Source: Verrucomicrobiales bacterium (lineage in GTDB: Bacteria > Verrucomicrobiota > Verrucomicrobiia > Limisphaerales > CAIMTB01). Taken from it: a stretch of DNA of 56,646 nucleotides. Below, piece after piece: positions 35,819 to 43,586 of the stretch (position 1 is its first letter; each line of letters starts with the position of its first letter). The DNA is taken from positions 1 to 56,646 of the forward strand of contig JAEUHG010000097.1 of NCBI GenBank assembly GCA_016795425.1, written 5' to 3'. The position numbers and the translations under genes are program-made. The notes below the pieces were generated by a model. The model was not told where the DNA came from, searched no databases, and saw nothing but the letters and a program-made list of their open reading frames with translations.

Positions 35819-36358
35819 TCAAACGTCGATGACGGGGCCTCCGGGGCCCCCAGGGCCGCGGGGCGGCGGCGGGCGGCGGCGGTTGCGTTCGAAGCGGATG
35901 CGAGCGGAACTTCCCGAACGAAGACCAAGGGCAAGTTGGAGGAAGCCGGAAATCACGCTGATGACTGCGGAGCCGCCAAGAGCTGACCAGAAGCTGGCGA
36001 CATGAAACGGCTTCACCAGCGATCCAACCAGGTAGAGCAATCCCGCGTTGATCACCCAGAGAAAGAGCCCGAAGGTCACCAGCACCAACGGCAGGCTCAC
36101 CAGCATGAGCAGCGGGCGAAGAAAGGCGTTCAGCAATCCCAGAACCAGGGCGGCAATGACCAGCCCCGACCAAGTGTCGCACTCAATCCCGGGAACAATC
36201 TGGGAAGCCGCCATGACGCCCACCGAATGGATTGCCCAACGCAGAAGAAAGGTCTTGGCCTTGGCTGCGGCGCTCGGCGTTTCGGGTCGGCCAGATCGAT
36301 CCGGACCGCCGGTGCCGGAACCCAAGGGATCGGGGGATGACGGAAGTCCTGATGACAT
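35819..36358 (-). CDS. Phage-holin-4-like (PF04020-type) membrane protein
   Basis: A 179-residue protein with four membrane helices: LLRWAIHSVGVMAASQIVPG, SGLVIAALVLGLLNAFLRPL, LLMLVSLPLVLVTFGLFLWV with INAGLLYLVGSLV, and FWSALGGSAVISVISGFLQL. The motif N-A-F-L-R-P-L-L followed by S-L-P-x-x-x-x-T-x-G-L-F marks the chromosomal four-helix holin-like family (often called YvlD/PF04020). Despite the name, these proteins are widespread chromosomal membrane proteins with no proven lytic role. The C-terminus is a basic then Pro/Gly-rich tail. It starts eight bases after the TPR gene and is the last gene of the accA-manA-TPR run. Confidence 0.82.
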   Translation of the reverse strand: MSSGLPSSPDPLGSGTGGPDRSGRPETPSAAAKAKTFLLRWAIHSVGVMAASQIVPGIECDTWSGLVIAALVLGLLNAFLRPLLMLVSLPLVLVTFGLFLWVINAGLLYLVGSLVKPFHVASFWSALGGSAVISVISGFLQLALGLRSGSSARIRFERNRRRPPPPRGPGGPGGPVIDV

Positions 36359-36366
36359 CGACGTGA

Positions 36367-38250
36367 TCAGAGGCCGGACGATTTCGGCGGCACCGACCGT
36401 GCCCGGGCTAGCATTTGGTTCAATCGATCCCGTTGTGGGTCGAGAAGCTGCTCCGGCTTGAGATCGGCCGCTGCCGCAAGAACGTCCGCAGCTCGACCTT
36501 CGGCATCGGCGATTTCGACCTGGACCAGGCGGTAACTCGACGCGACGGAAGGCGGAAGGCGGGAGGGATCCAAGCCGAGCAGTAATTCACGCGCCTCGGT
36601 GACCCGGCGGTTTCGGACCAAGGCGAAGGCGTGGTTGATCATGAGCTCGGGTGAGGAGGGGCTGCGTTGCAGACCGGCGAACGTCAAGCGGAGTGCTTCG
36701 GCTGGTTCGTCGCCGGTAATCAACAACAGCGCGGCGCGGCTGTTCTCCCAGGACGTTGAGTTCGGATGCAGCCGAAGCAAACCGTCCACGGCGGTCCGCA
36801 TCGTCTCGAGGTCCCGGGCGTCCATGGCGGTGCTGAAAACGAGGGACCAATAGCGGGCATCCGTCTCCAACTCCGCGCGGTGAGCCGAGAGGATTTGCCG
36901 AGCCTCCGAAAGGTGTCCGTCTCGTCGCAGTCGTTCCCCATAGCGAATGGCGTCGCGGGGCAACGGCAGTGGTGCCTGGACGAGTTCTCGGGCCAGAGTT
37001 TCCGCTTCGGCCGGACGATGCCGCTCCACAGCCGATCGGTATTCCGCGAAGAGGACCTCAGCATACAACGGCTCATGATGAGTGGTCAGCACCTTCGCCG
37101 TGGTGATGGCCCGCTGGAGATCGTTCCACCGCTGTTCCCGCAAATAGAGGTCGAAGGCGGCGCTCCAGAGTTCCGGGGAATGGCCAAAGGCACCCATGTT
37201 AACGCTGACGAATCCCAGGGCATTGGTGCGGAGACCAAGTTGCGCCAGTGTCCGCACATACGTGGCGGCGCTTTCGGCATCGGGAGTCTGCGGCGCGTAA
37301 TCCGCCGCGAGACGGCGCGCTTCTGCTTCCTGGCCCTTCTCGGCAAGGACAAGCCAGTAGGCCGCATGATCCGAAGCGCAGGAGAGTCGGCGGTCGGCGG
37401 TACGGTCCAGGCGTGCCAAGGCCGACTTCAGATCGTTGACATCACGCCGCTGTTGAGCCGCCAAGTGCAACAGGCGAGCGGCATCCGCGCTCAGGGCGTC
37501 GGAGCCTTCCATGGCCGATCGCAGGCGATTCCGGGCCTCTTCGGCCCCGCTTCCGTTGGAGATGGCCAGCCAGGTATCGTACCGAAGGCGCATCGAAGGG
37601 TCGGATTCCCAGGTCGAGGCATCGCGCTTCCATTGCTCGGCAAATCCATCGAAGTCTCCTGCTGCCAAGGTGGCTCGGGCCAGCGCACGGCGGATGGGCT
37701 CGTCGTTCACGCCGTCGACCGCGGTGCCCGCCAGCATCGCCAGGGCACGTCGCGGGTGCCCGTGACGCTCCAGTACCATCGCGACCAGGGCCAGGTCCGA
37801 GCGATTGGTGTGAGTCAATCCAAGCAGCCAGCCCGTGCTGGCGGCAGCGATCACCATGTCCTCACGCCGGGGTTCCGGGGAGTCGAGAAGGCATTCGAGA
37901 ACGCCGCGGTGAAGCCTGGCATCACCCAGATTCTGAGAGATGGCGGCTCTCCAGGCGGTCAGGGCTCCTGAGTGGTCCCCCGCCCGGCCGGCCGAAACCG
38001 CCTCTCGGGCCAGCGCCGCCGCTTGGAACTTGTCGAGCAGACTCACTCGTATGATGGCACCCTGAAATCCTACCGGCGTGGATCGCCAGATTCTGGGAAC
38101 GCCGATGAGTGCCGCGAGGCCCACGATCACGGCCACCGCAAAGGCGAAGGCGAAGAGGGGATCCTTCTGAAAGGTCCGGTAGAGGCTGTATTGCCCGAGT
38201 CGACGGGAAAAATGCCCCGGCTTGGGTCGCTTCTTGCGATTCGATTGCAT
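36367..38250 (-). CDS. Membrane-anchored TPR-type repeat protein
   Basis: A 627-residue protein with a basic cytoplasmic N-terminus (about 1-30), one membrane helix (FAFAFAVAVIVGLAALIGV, about 33-52) and then a long helical-repeat region of about 570 residues that faces the periplasm. Repeats are TPR-like: paired helices with A/G/Y/A spacing, such as AREAVSAGRAGDHSGALTAW, ALARATLAAGDFDGFAEQW, GERLRRDGHLSEARQILSAH and MINHAFALVRNRRVTEAREL. No enzymatic motif was seen. Such proteins usually act as assembly scaffolds. It starts 30 bases after manA and is followed by the holin-like gene after eight bases, so the pair is likely co-transcribed. Confidence 0.75.
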   Translation of the reverse strand: MQSNRKKRPKPGHFSRRLGQYSLYRTFQKDPLFAFAFAVAVIVGLAALIGVPRIWRSTPVGFQGAIIRVSLLDKFQAAALAREAVSAGRAGDHSGALTAWRAAISQNLGDARLHRGVLECLLDSPEPRREDMVIAAASTGWLLGLTHTNRSDLALVAMVLERHGHPRRALAMLAGTAVDGVNDEPIRRALARATLAAGDFDGFAEQWKRDASTWESDPSMRLRYDTWLAISNGSGAEEARNRLRSAMEGSDALSADAARLLHLAAQQRRDVNDLKSALARLDRTADRRLSCASDHAAYWLVLAEKGQEAEARRLAADYAPQTPDAESAATYVRTLAQLGLRTNALGFVSVNMGAFGHSPELWSAAFDLYLREQRWNDLQRAITTAKVLTTHHEPLYAEVLFAEYRSAVERHRPAEAETLARELVQAPLPLPRDAIRYGERLRRDGHLSEARQILSAHRAELETDARYWSLVFSTAMDARDLETMRTAVDGLLRLHPNSTSWENSRAALLLITGDEPAEALRLTFAGLQRSPSSPELMINHAFALVRNRRVTEARELLLGLDPSRLPPSVASSYRLVQVEIADAEGRAADVLAAAADLKPEQLLDPQRDRLNQMLARARSVPPKSSGL

Positions 38251-38280
38251 GGTGCCTTCCGTGCTCCCTGGCAGCGCGCG

Positions 38281-39279
38281 TCACGCGGTTCCGCGAACTC
38301 GGTTCCCTCCCGGAGTGGCCAGGAGGTACTCGGTGTTCGGAGCAAGCCGGCAATCGATGGTTTTCAGGGCGGCCGGAATCAGACAGAAATCGCCGCTCTT
38401 CAAGTTCCACTCGCCCGAAGAGGTCGCCAAGGTGAGTTTCCCTTGGACGACTCCCACAATGGCACAACGAGGCAGGGTCAGGTTCTGGACGATGTGCACG
38501 GGTGTTCGAAAGAGCTGCACTCGAAACAGCGGATCGTCGACCAAACCACGGCACTGCATGGAAGCCTCTTCGGTCCATGGCGTCGCGAGGAGGGAGGGCT
38601 CGGTATCCGCGAAATCAATGCTGGCCAAGGATTCAGCGACATGAAGCGGACGAGGCTTGCCGTCGAGACCCACGCGGTTCCAATCGAACACCCGGTAGGT
38701 GGTATCCGAGTTCTCCTGGATCTCAAATAAGAGAAGGCCGGCGCCAAGGGCATGGACTCGACCGCTCGGAAGGAACATTGAATCCCCGGCTTGGACGGGA
38801 ATGCGATGGAAGCAGTGGGCGACCGAACCGTTGGCAATGGCGGCTTCGAAATCCGAACGCGTCACGCCGCGGCGGAGCCCGGCGAGAATCTCGGCGCCCG
38901 GAGTCGTGGCGGTGAAGTACCACATCTCCGTCTTCGACTCGCCGCCCAGGCGCGGGGCGATGGACGCCGGTGGATGAACTTGGAGGGACAGGATGTCGCG
39001 GGCGTCCAGGATTTTGACCAGCAGCGGAAATCGCCCCTGGCGATCGGCGGCATCTCCCAACAATCCGCGCCGATCCGTAGCCATCAGTTCGGCGAGGGTT
39101 CGACCCGCCAGCGGACCTTCGGCTACGACACTCACCCCTTCCGGGCGATCCGTGATTTCCCAGGATTCTCCGATTGGCACATCCTTTGGGATCGGGCGCC
39201 CGTAGAAGGCTTCGAGGTTGCGACCACCCCAAACCCGTTCCTTGTAGATGGGCTGAAAGCGAAGCGGGTGCCAGTCCAT
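38281..39279 (-). CDS. manA: Mannose-6-phosphate isomerase, class I
   Basis: Interconverts mannose 6-phosphate and fructose 6-phosphate, feeding GDP-mannose synthesis or mannose use. The 332 residues have the cupin zinc ligands of the class I group: the start PIYKERVWGGRNLEAFYG, GESWEITDRPEG, LSLQVHPP with the Gln and His ligands, KTEMWYF with the Glu ligand, and SGRVHALGAGLLLFEIQENSD with the His ligand and the catalytic-site segment. The short length matches the Bacillus ManA-type rather than the longer enterobacterial form. Its ATG shares one base with the accA stop (TAATG), which suggests translational coupling. Confidence 0.93.
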   Translation of the reverse strand: MDWHPLRFQPIYKERVWGGRNLEAFYGRPIPKDVPIGESWEITDRPEGVSVVAEGPLAGRTLAELMATDRRGLLGDAADRQGRFPLLVKILDARDILSLQVHPPASIAPRLGGESKTEMWYFTATTPGAEILAGLRRGVTRSDFEAAIANGSVAHCFHRIPVQAGDSMFLPSGRVHALGAGLLLFEIQENSDTTYRVFDWNRVGLDGKPRPLHVAESLASIDFADTEPSLLATPWTEEASMQCRGLVDDPLFRVQLFRTPVHIVQNLTLPRCAIVGVVQGKLTLATSSGEWNLKSGDFCLIPAALKTIDCRLAPNTEYLLATPGGNRVRGTA

Positions 39280-40304
39280 TACGCAGCCGCCGGAGTACTG
39301 ACCGGGCTGGCGGCGGGCGCGGCCGGTTCCGATCCCGGTCGGGTTCGAGTGGTGAATGGCCCAATGGCCCGGAACTTGGCGTAGCGACGCCGCAGGCGCT
39401 CGTCACGGGAAAGCGCCAGGAGTTCTGCCAGATGTCGGACGAGGCTGGCTTTGAGCGAGGCAGCCGCCGCGGCCGGATCGTGGTGGGCGCCACCCAGGGG
39501 CTCGGGAATGACTTCGTCCACCAAGCCGAATTCTAGCAGGTCGCGTCCGGTGATTTTCAGCGCTTCGGCCGCTTGAGGGGTCGCCTTTCTGTCCTTCCAG
39601 AGAATGGCTGCGCAACCTTCCGGGCTGATCACCGAGTAGTACGCGTTCTCGAGGATCAATACCCGGTCGGCGACTCCAATGCCGAGTGCGCCGCCGGATC
39701 CACCTTCACCGATAACGGCGCTGAGAATTGGAACCTCAAGGCGCATCATCTCGCGCAAATTGACGGCAATGGCTTCGGCAATGTGGCGTTCCTCGGCTCC
39801 GACGCCAGGGAATGCTCCCGCGGTGTCGATCAAAGTGACAATGGGAACCTGGAATTTGTCCGCCAGTCGCATCAGCCGCAGCGCCTTCCGGTACCCCTCA
39901 GGATGTGCCGACCCGAAATTGCGCAGGATGTTCTCCTTCGTATCGCGGCCCTTTTGAGTGCCGATCAGCATGACGGAATGGCCAGCAAGTCGGGCAAACC
40001 CGCCAACCATCGCATGGTCGTCGGCGAATAACCGGTCACCATGCAGTTCGGAAAAATCGGTGAATGCCGACCGGGCGTAGTCCAGGAAGTAAGGCCGCTG
40101 GGGATGCCGGGCCACCTGCACCCGCTGCCAAGCGTTCAAACTGGCATAGATTTGGCGTCGGGTCTCGGCGAGTTTGCCCTCGATGATGCGCATCTCGTCC
40201 TCCAACTGGAGACCCAACGGGTTCGCCTGCTGCGCGCGGCGAAGTTCGTCGAGTTTCTGTTGGAGTTCGATGAGCGGCTTCTCGAAGTCGAGATGGTGCT
40301 TCAT
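39279..40304 (-). CDS. accA: Acetyl-CoA carboxylase carboxyltransferase subunit alpha
   Basis: With AccD it moves carboxyl from biotin to acetyl-CoA to make malonyl-CoA, the donor used by FabD. From ATG at 40304 (MKHHLDFEKPLIELQQKLDE) it has 341 residues; ATG at 40319 adds five. Conserved parts are ARHPQRPYFLDYA, ELHGDRLFADDHAMVGGFAR, GTQKGRDTKENILRNFG, PIVTLIDTAGAFPGVGAEER, SAVIGEGGSGGALGIGVADR and the oxyanion-loop segment SPEGCAAILWKD. The last 30 residues are an Ala/Pro-rich extension. AccD is not in the window. It begins the minus-strand run accA-manA-TPR-holin. Confidence 0.95.
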   Translation of the reverse strand: MKHHLDFEKPLIELQQKLDELRRAQQANPLGLQLEDEMRIIEGKLAETRRQIYASLNAWQRVQVARHPQRPYFLDYARSAFTDFSELHGDRLFADDHAMVGGFARLAGHSVMLIGTQKGRDTKENILRNFGSAHPEGYRKALRLMRLADKFQVPIVTLIDTAGAFPGVGAEERHIAEAIAVNLREMMRLEVPILSAVIGEGGSGGALGIGVADRVLILENAYYSVISPEGCAAILWKDRKATPQAAEALKITGRDLLEFGLVDEVIPEPLGGAHHDPAAAAASLKASLVRHLAELLALSRDERLRRRYAKFRAIGPFTTRTRPGSEPAAPAASPVSTPAAA

Positions 40305-40373
40305 CGCTTGTCGCAGCATAGAACCGGCGCAGCCCGGGCGGCAACGCTGGTTTTCAAGCCCCGTCCGCGCACC

Positions 40374-41489
40374 CTAGGAAGGCCACTGACCATCGACGAT
40401 CGGCCGGGTTGCCAAGCGTGACGGATCCACCACCACATGGCGCAGCCGGCGACGGTTCCAGGTGTAGATCAGGTGCACCAAGCCATCCTTGGTCTGGATC
40501 ATTGCGGGGTAGGAGAATTCGCCGGATTCGTTCTCGAGTAACGCCGCGGCGTCCCAGCGTTTGCCATCAGCCGAACGGGCGAGGTTGAGCATGCCACGAC
40601 CTTTCGTGGTGTGGTTGTAGACCAGCAGGAAGCCGCCGCGGCGCAGCGCGACGGCGTCGATTCCGGCACTCGGATTCGGCAGCGCGGTGCGCGACAAGGG
40701 TGACCAGGAGTGACCCTGATCCGATGACCAGGCTTCCAGGATGCTGCCTTGCCGCGAACGGCAGAGGATTTGGAGAACGGTCGAGCCGTGCCGTAGAATC
40801 GTCGGCTGGATGGCCCCCCATTCGTCCGCACGGTTGAGGGGTGGCGTTCGATTCCAGGACCCCAGGGGATCCTTCGTAAACTCCATCTGCACTTGCCAGC
40901 CGGCGTGCTCGGTGCTCGATCCACAGACCAGGGTCCCGTCTGGCAACTCGACCGGCTTGGCTCGGATCGGTCCGAGAATGCCCTCAGGCAGCCGCCGGGG
41001 CGTCGCCCAGGAATGACCATGGTCCGCCGAATGCGTCACCATCCCCCACCACGAGTTCGGTCGGGGTCCCACTTTGTAGAACAGCCACAAGGGCCCGCGG
41101 CGCCCCTCGAAGAGCACCGGGTTCCAACACGGATACTGGCGACTGTCGCCGGGCATCCGACCTTCGGCGACCCGCACCGGCTCGGACCATCGCTGAGCGT
41201 CGCGTCGGGCTGTGTAGATGCAAACATCATCCTTCCCTTCGGCGGTTCCGCCAAACCAGGAAGCGACTAACCCGTCTCGCGTCTCCACCAACGTGGATGC
41301 ATGGCACTCGGGAAACGGGGCCTCGTCGTAAACGAACTCCCGCAGGACCTCGGCATTGCCCGCGAGGGAAACACTCGTTGCTTTCAATGAAGGTCGCGCC
41401 GCACAGCCGCCGGCCACCAGCCCAGCAGACAAACCCACGAAGGCTCGACGGCTCAAACCGCCTGCCGATGGTGAAATGGAGTCTTCCAT
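40374..41489 (-). CDS. Exported sialidase-like (BNR repeat) glycosidase
   Basis: A 371-residue exported propeller protein. The N-terminus has twin arginines and a lipobox-like ending (LSRRAFVGLSAGLVAGGCAA), so it may be a Tat-exported lipoprotein with Cys29 lipidated. The body is a six-bladed sialidase-type propeller. Asp-box motifs S-x-D-x-G-x-x-W are seen in SADHGHSWATP and SSDQGHSWSP, with a diverged one in SADGKRWD. HASTLVETRDGLVASWFGGT and WNPVLFEGRRGPLWLFYKVG are the usual first blade segments of the BNR-2 family. Members remove sialic acid or other terminal sugars from glycans. The catalytic arginine triad was not confirmed. The upstream esterase gene ends 25 bases before it, suggesting an operon. 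Confidence 0.75.
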   Translation of the reverse strand: MEDSISPSAGGLSRRAFVGLSAGLVAGGCAARPSLKATSVSLAGNAEVLREFVYDEAPFPECHASTLVETRDGLVASWFGGTAEGKDDVCIYTARRDAQRWSEPVRVAEGRMPGDSRQYPCWNPVLFEGRRGPLWLFYKVGPRPNSWWGMVTHSADHGHSWATPRRLPEGILGPIRAKPVELPDGTLVCGSSTEHAGWQVQMEFTKDPLGSWNRTPPLNRADEWGAIQPTILRHGSTVLQILCRSRQGSILEAWSSDQGHSWSPLSRTALPNPSAGIDAVALRRGGFLLVYNHTTKGRGMLNLARSADGKRWDAAALLENESGEFSYPAMIQTKDGLVHLIYTWNRRRLRHVVVDPSRLATRPIVDGQWPS

Positions 41490-41514
41490 GAGGACGTCGA
41501 GAATGCTGCTCCCA

Positions 41515-43059
41515 TCACGGCTTGCGGGCCGTCGAGATCGGAAAATTGTCGGTGCGGAAGGGTGACGCAGGCAAACCGTCGAGGTTGTAAAGGTTCACGA
41601 CTGGAAAATCCGCCCAGCCATAGCGCACGGCTACGGGCGTTTCGACCTTGGGACTCGACACGACCACCCGTCGGCCATCGATAGAGGCCTCGGCCCAGTA
41701 CCAAACCCGGTCGCCACCGCAGATCTGGAAGCCCTTGAGGGCGCCGCCGCGGGCTTCCAAACCCTTGCCGACGTGGTCGAAAGAGAGAACGGCTTTGCCG
41801 CGAGACACCGACATTTTCCTAAACTCGGGGCCCGAATAGGTGATGCGTTCCTTATAGGCGATGCCTCGGGCGGCCAGGGCGAGCCGTTCCCCGACTTCGC
41901 GTTTCCTGATCGGATGGATGTCGTCCTTGTCTCCCAAATCGGTGATGACCGCCAAACCGACTTTGGGCAGCAAATGCGTCGCCAGCAGCTGGGACTCCCT
42001 GAGTTCGGCCCAATCGCTCTCGACGGGTTTCTCAGTAATCGCATCCAGTGAACGCTGCCGTCCCTTGTCCCAAGGGGCCAATTGCACGGCGAGGAAGGGG
42101 AAGTCACCCTGGCCCCAGTCCTCCCGCCAATTCTGGATCAGCGTCGGGAACAGGCGCGAGTATTGGTCGGCCCGGCCAGCGTTGGATTCCCCTTGGTACC
42201 AGATTGCTCCCGCGATCGCGTAGGGAACGATGGGATAGATCATCCCATTGTAGAGTTCTGACGGACGCCAGTTGGCCCAGGGACGACCGCGGGCGGGCTG
42301 CTTGCCTTGTGCGCGAAGCTGCGCCGCTTCCTTCTCCCACTCGGCCAAGCTGGCTTCGAAAGCCCGTTTCTGTTGCGGATAACTGTCGAGAATGTCGGTT
42401 TTGAACTCCGGCATCGAGGCCAGGACGGATTCGCGAATCCAAACCTCAGCCGGCGATCCGCCCCACGAAGTATGAATCAACCCAACCGGAACACCTCGGG
42501 ATTTAGCGAGCGCCACGCCAAAATAATAGGCCACCGCGGAGAATCCCGGGACCGTATCCGGACGGCACACCTGCCAGGCCGCCCGAACATCATCGGCGGG
42601 TTGCTCCGCGCGAAGTTTCGGTACGGTGAACAGCCGGATCTCGTCATGGCGGGCGGCATCGATCACTCCTTGCGGATTCTCCGACCGGGATAGCGGCCAC
42701 TCCATGTTGGATTGCCCACTGCATACCCAGACTTCACCTACGAGAATGTTGGTCAGGGTGATCGTTTCGCGGGTGCCCTTTATGATGAGGGAATCGGGCA
42801 GCCCCGGACGCTGGGATGGCATCTCGACCTTCCATCGTCCCCCGACCGCCGTGGTGCGCGCGGTCTTACCCCGGAACTCCACCGAAATGGCTTCGCCATC
42901 TTCCGACCAACCCCAGATGGGGATGGGCTTGCCCTGTTGAAGAACGGCGTTGGGACTGAAGATGGCAGGAACTCGCAGCTCGGCTTGAGCGGCGGGAATG
43001 AGGGAGCCCAGAAGTGCGAAGAGTGCGCCGAAGCGCGGAGTCACCGGGGGAATTCTCAC
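41515..43059 (-). CDS. Sialate O-acetylesterase family protein
   Basis: A 514-residue secreted SGNH/GDSL-type esterase that would remove O-acetyl groups from sialic acids or other sugars so that glycosidases can act. Signal peptide RFGALFALLGSLIPAAQA. The family N-terminus is FSPNAVLQQGKPIPIWGW. The nucleophile block is VCSGQSNMEWPLSRS. AGAIWYQGESNAG supplies the oxyanion region, and DKDDIHPIRKREVGERLA carries the catalytic Asp-x-x-His. The starting codon at 43059 is GTG. The gene precedes the sialidase on the same strand, matching a joint role in sialoglycan breakdown. Upstream is the long non-coding leader of the divergent beta-helix gene. Confidence 0.88.
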   Translation of the reverse strand: MRIPPVTPRFGALFALLGSLIPAAQAELRVPAIFSPNAVLQQGKPIPIWGWSEDGEAISVEFRGKTARTTAVGGRWKVEMPSQRPGLPDSLIIKGTRETITLTNILVGEVWVCSGQSNMEWPLSRSENPQGVIDAARHDEIRLFTVPKLRAEQPADDVRAAWQVCRPDTVPGFSAVAYYFGVALAKSRGVPVGLIHTSWGGSPAEVWIRESVLASMPEFKTDILDSYPQQKRAFEASLAEWEKEAAQLRAQGKQPARGRPWANWRPSELYNGMIYPIVPYAIAGAIWYQGESNAGRADQYSRLFPTLIQNWREDWGQGDFPFLAVQLAPWDKGRQRSLDAITEKPVESDWAELRESQLLATHLLPKVGLAVITDLGDKDDIHPIRKREVGERLALAARGIAYKERITYSGPEFRKMSVSRGKAVLSFDHVGKGLEARGGALKGFQICGGDRVWYWAEASIDGRRVVVSSPKVETPVAVRYGWADFPVVNLYNLDGLPASPFRTDNFPISTARKP

Positions 43060-43245
43060 GCGCCCACCTCAAGGCAAATGGCTGGGCGGGTCAAGGATGG
43101 GAATCGGATTGGCAGCCACGGCCGCGGGAAGATTAACGATAATCTCGGTGGGCTTGGGGTAGCCGGAGCGGGCAAAGGAGAGTGAGGAGGATTGATGATG
43201 ATTAGGAGAAATAGTTGAACTTGGGGTCATTCATAAAAGAAACCG

Positions 43246-43273
43246 TTGACGACACGAAGTTCCTGAGTACTTT
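43246..43273 (+). promoter_or_regulatory. Possible promoter of the leader and beta-helix gene
   Basis: TTGACG (43246-43251), 16 bases, TACTTT (43268-43273). The -35 is identical to those before the AT-ACP-TE gene and secA, and the -10 differs from theirs at one base. Transcription would start near 43280, about 125 bases before the terminator hairpin. Confidence 0.38.
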
Positions 43274-43279
43274 GCCCGC

Positions 43280-43586
43280 GTCGATTCGATTGTTCTTTAA
43301 GAAAGGCTGACACCAGAACCGACGTAGTAATTTCCGGAGCCGTGACGGTGCACACGGTATCCGGCATCCCCTCAGCCTGCGTGCACCTTGAATTCGACAT
43401 TCCCCGGGCTCCGACGGTCTCCCTCAGACTGCGGAGCCCGGTTTTTTTTCTGCGCGCTTGAGTTTTCCAAGGGCCGGGGAGCATACACGGACCCGCCAAA
43501 GTCAACGGCGGTGGCGGACGGTGGATGCGCCTGAACCGGGTAGGGCCTTCATCGGGACCTGCACCCCATTGCCCTTGGTTCTCGAA
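43280..43586 (+). ncRNA. Leader RNA with competing terminator and anti-terminator (possible attenuator, riboswitch or small RNA)
   Basis: This stretch between divergent genes contains no gene. Two structures can be drawn. Structure A pairs 43335-43341 with 43107-43113 counted from 43000+ (that is, 43407-43413) and 43347-43353 with 43381-43387, seven perfect pairs each. Structure B is the terminator at 43404-43449. The two share bases 43407-43413 and cannot form together, which is the layout of transcription attenuators and riboswitches. The beta-helix gene starts at 43587, 138 bases past the T-run. If termination always occurs, the product would be a small RNA of about 170 bases. No known riboswitch consensus was recognised. 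Confidence 0.4.
43404..43449 (+). terminator. Strong Rho-independent terminator with no plus-strand gene before it
   Basis: A perfect 10-bp GC-rich stem (43404-43413 with 43432-43441). Its loop can add four more pairs (43417-43420 with 43426-43429), and eight T residues follow (43442-43449). The gene to the left is on the other strand, so the terminator can only act on a transcript started within the intergenic region. Confidence 0.85.
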
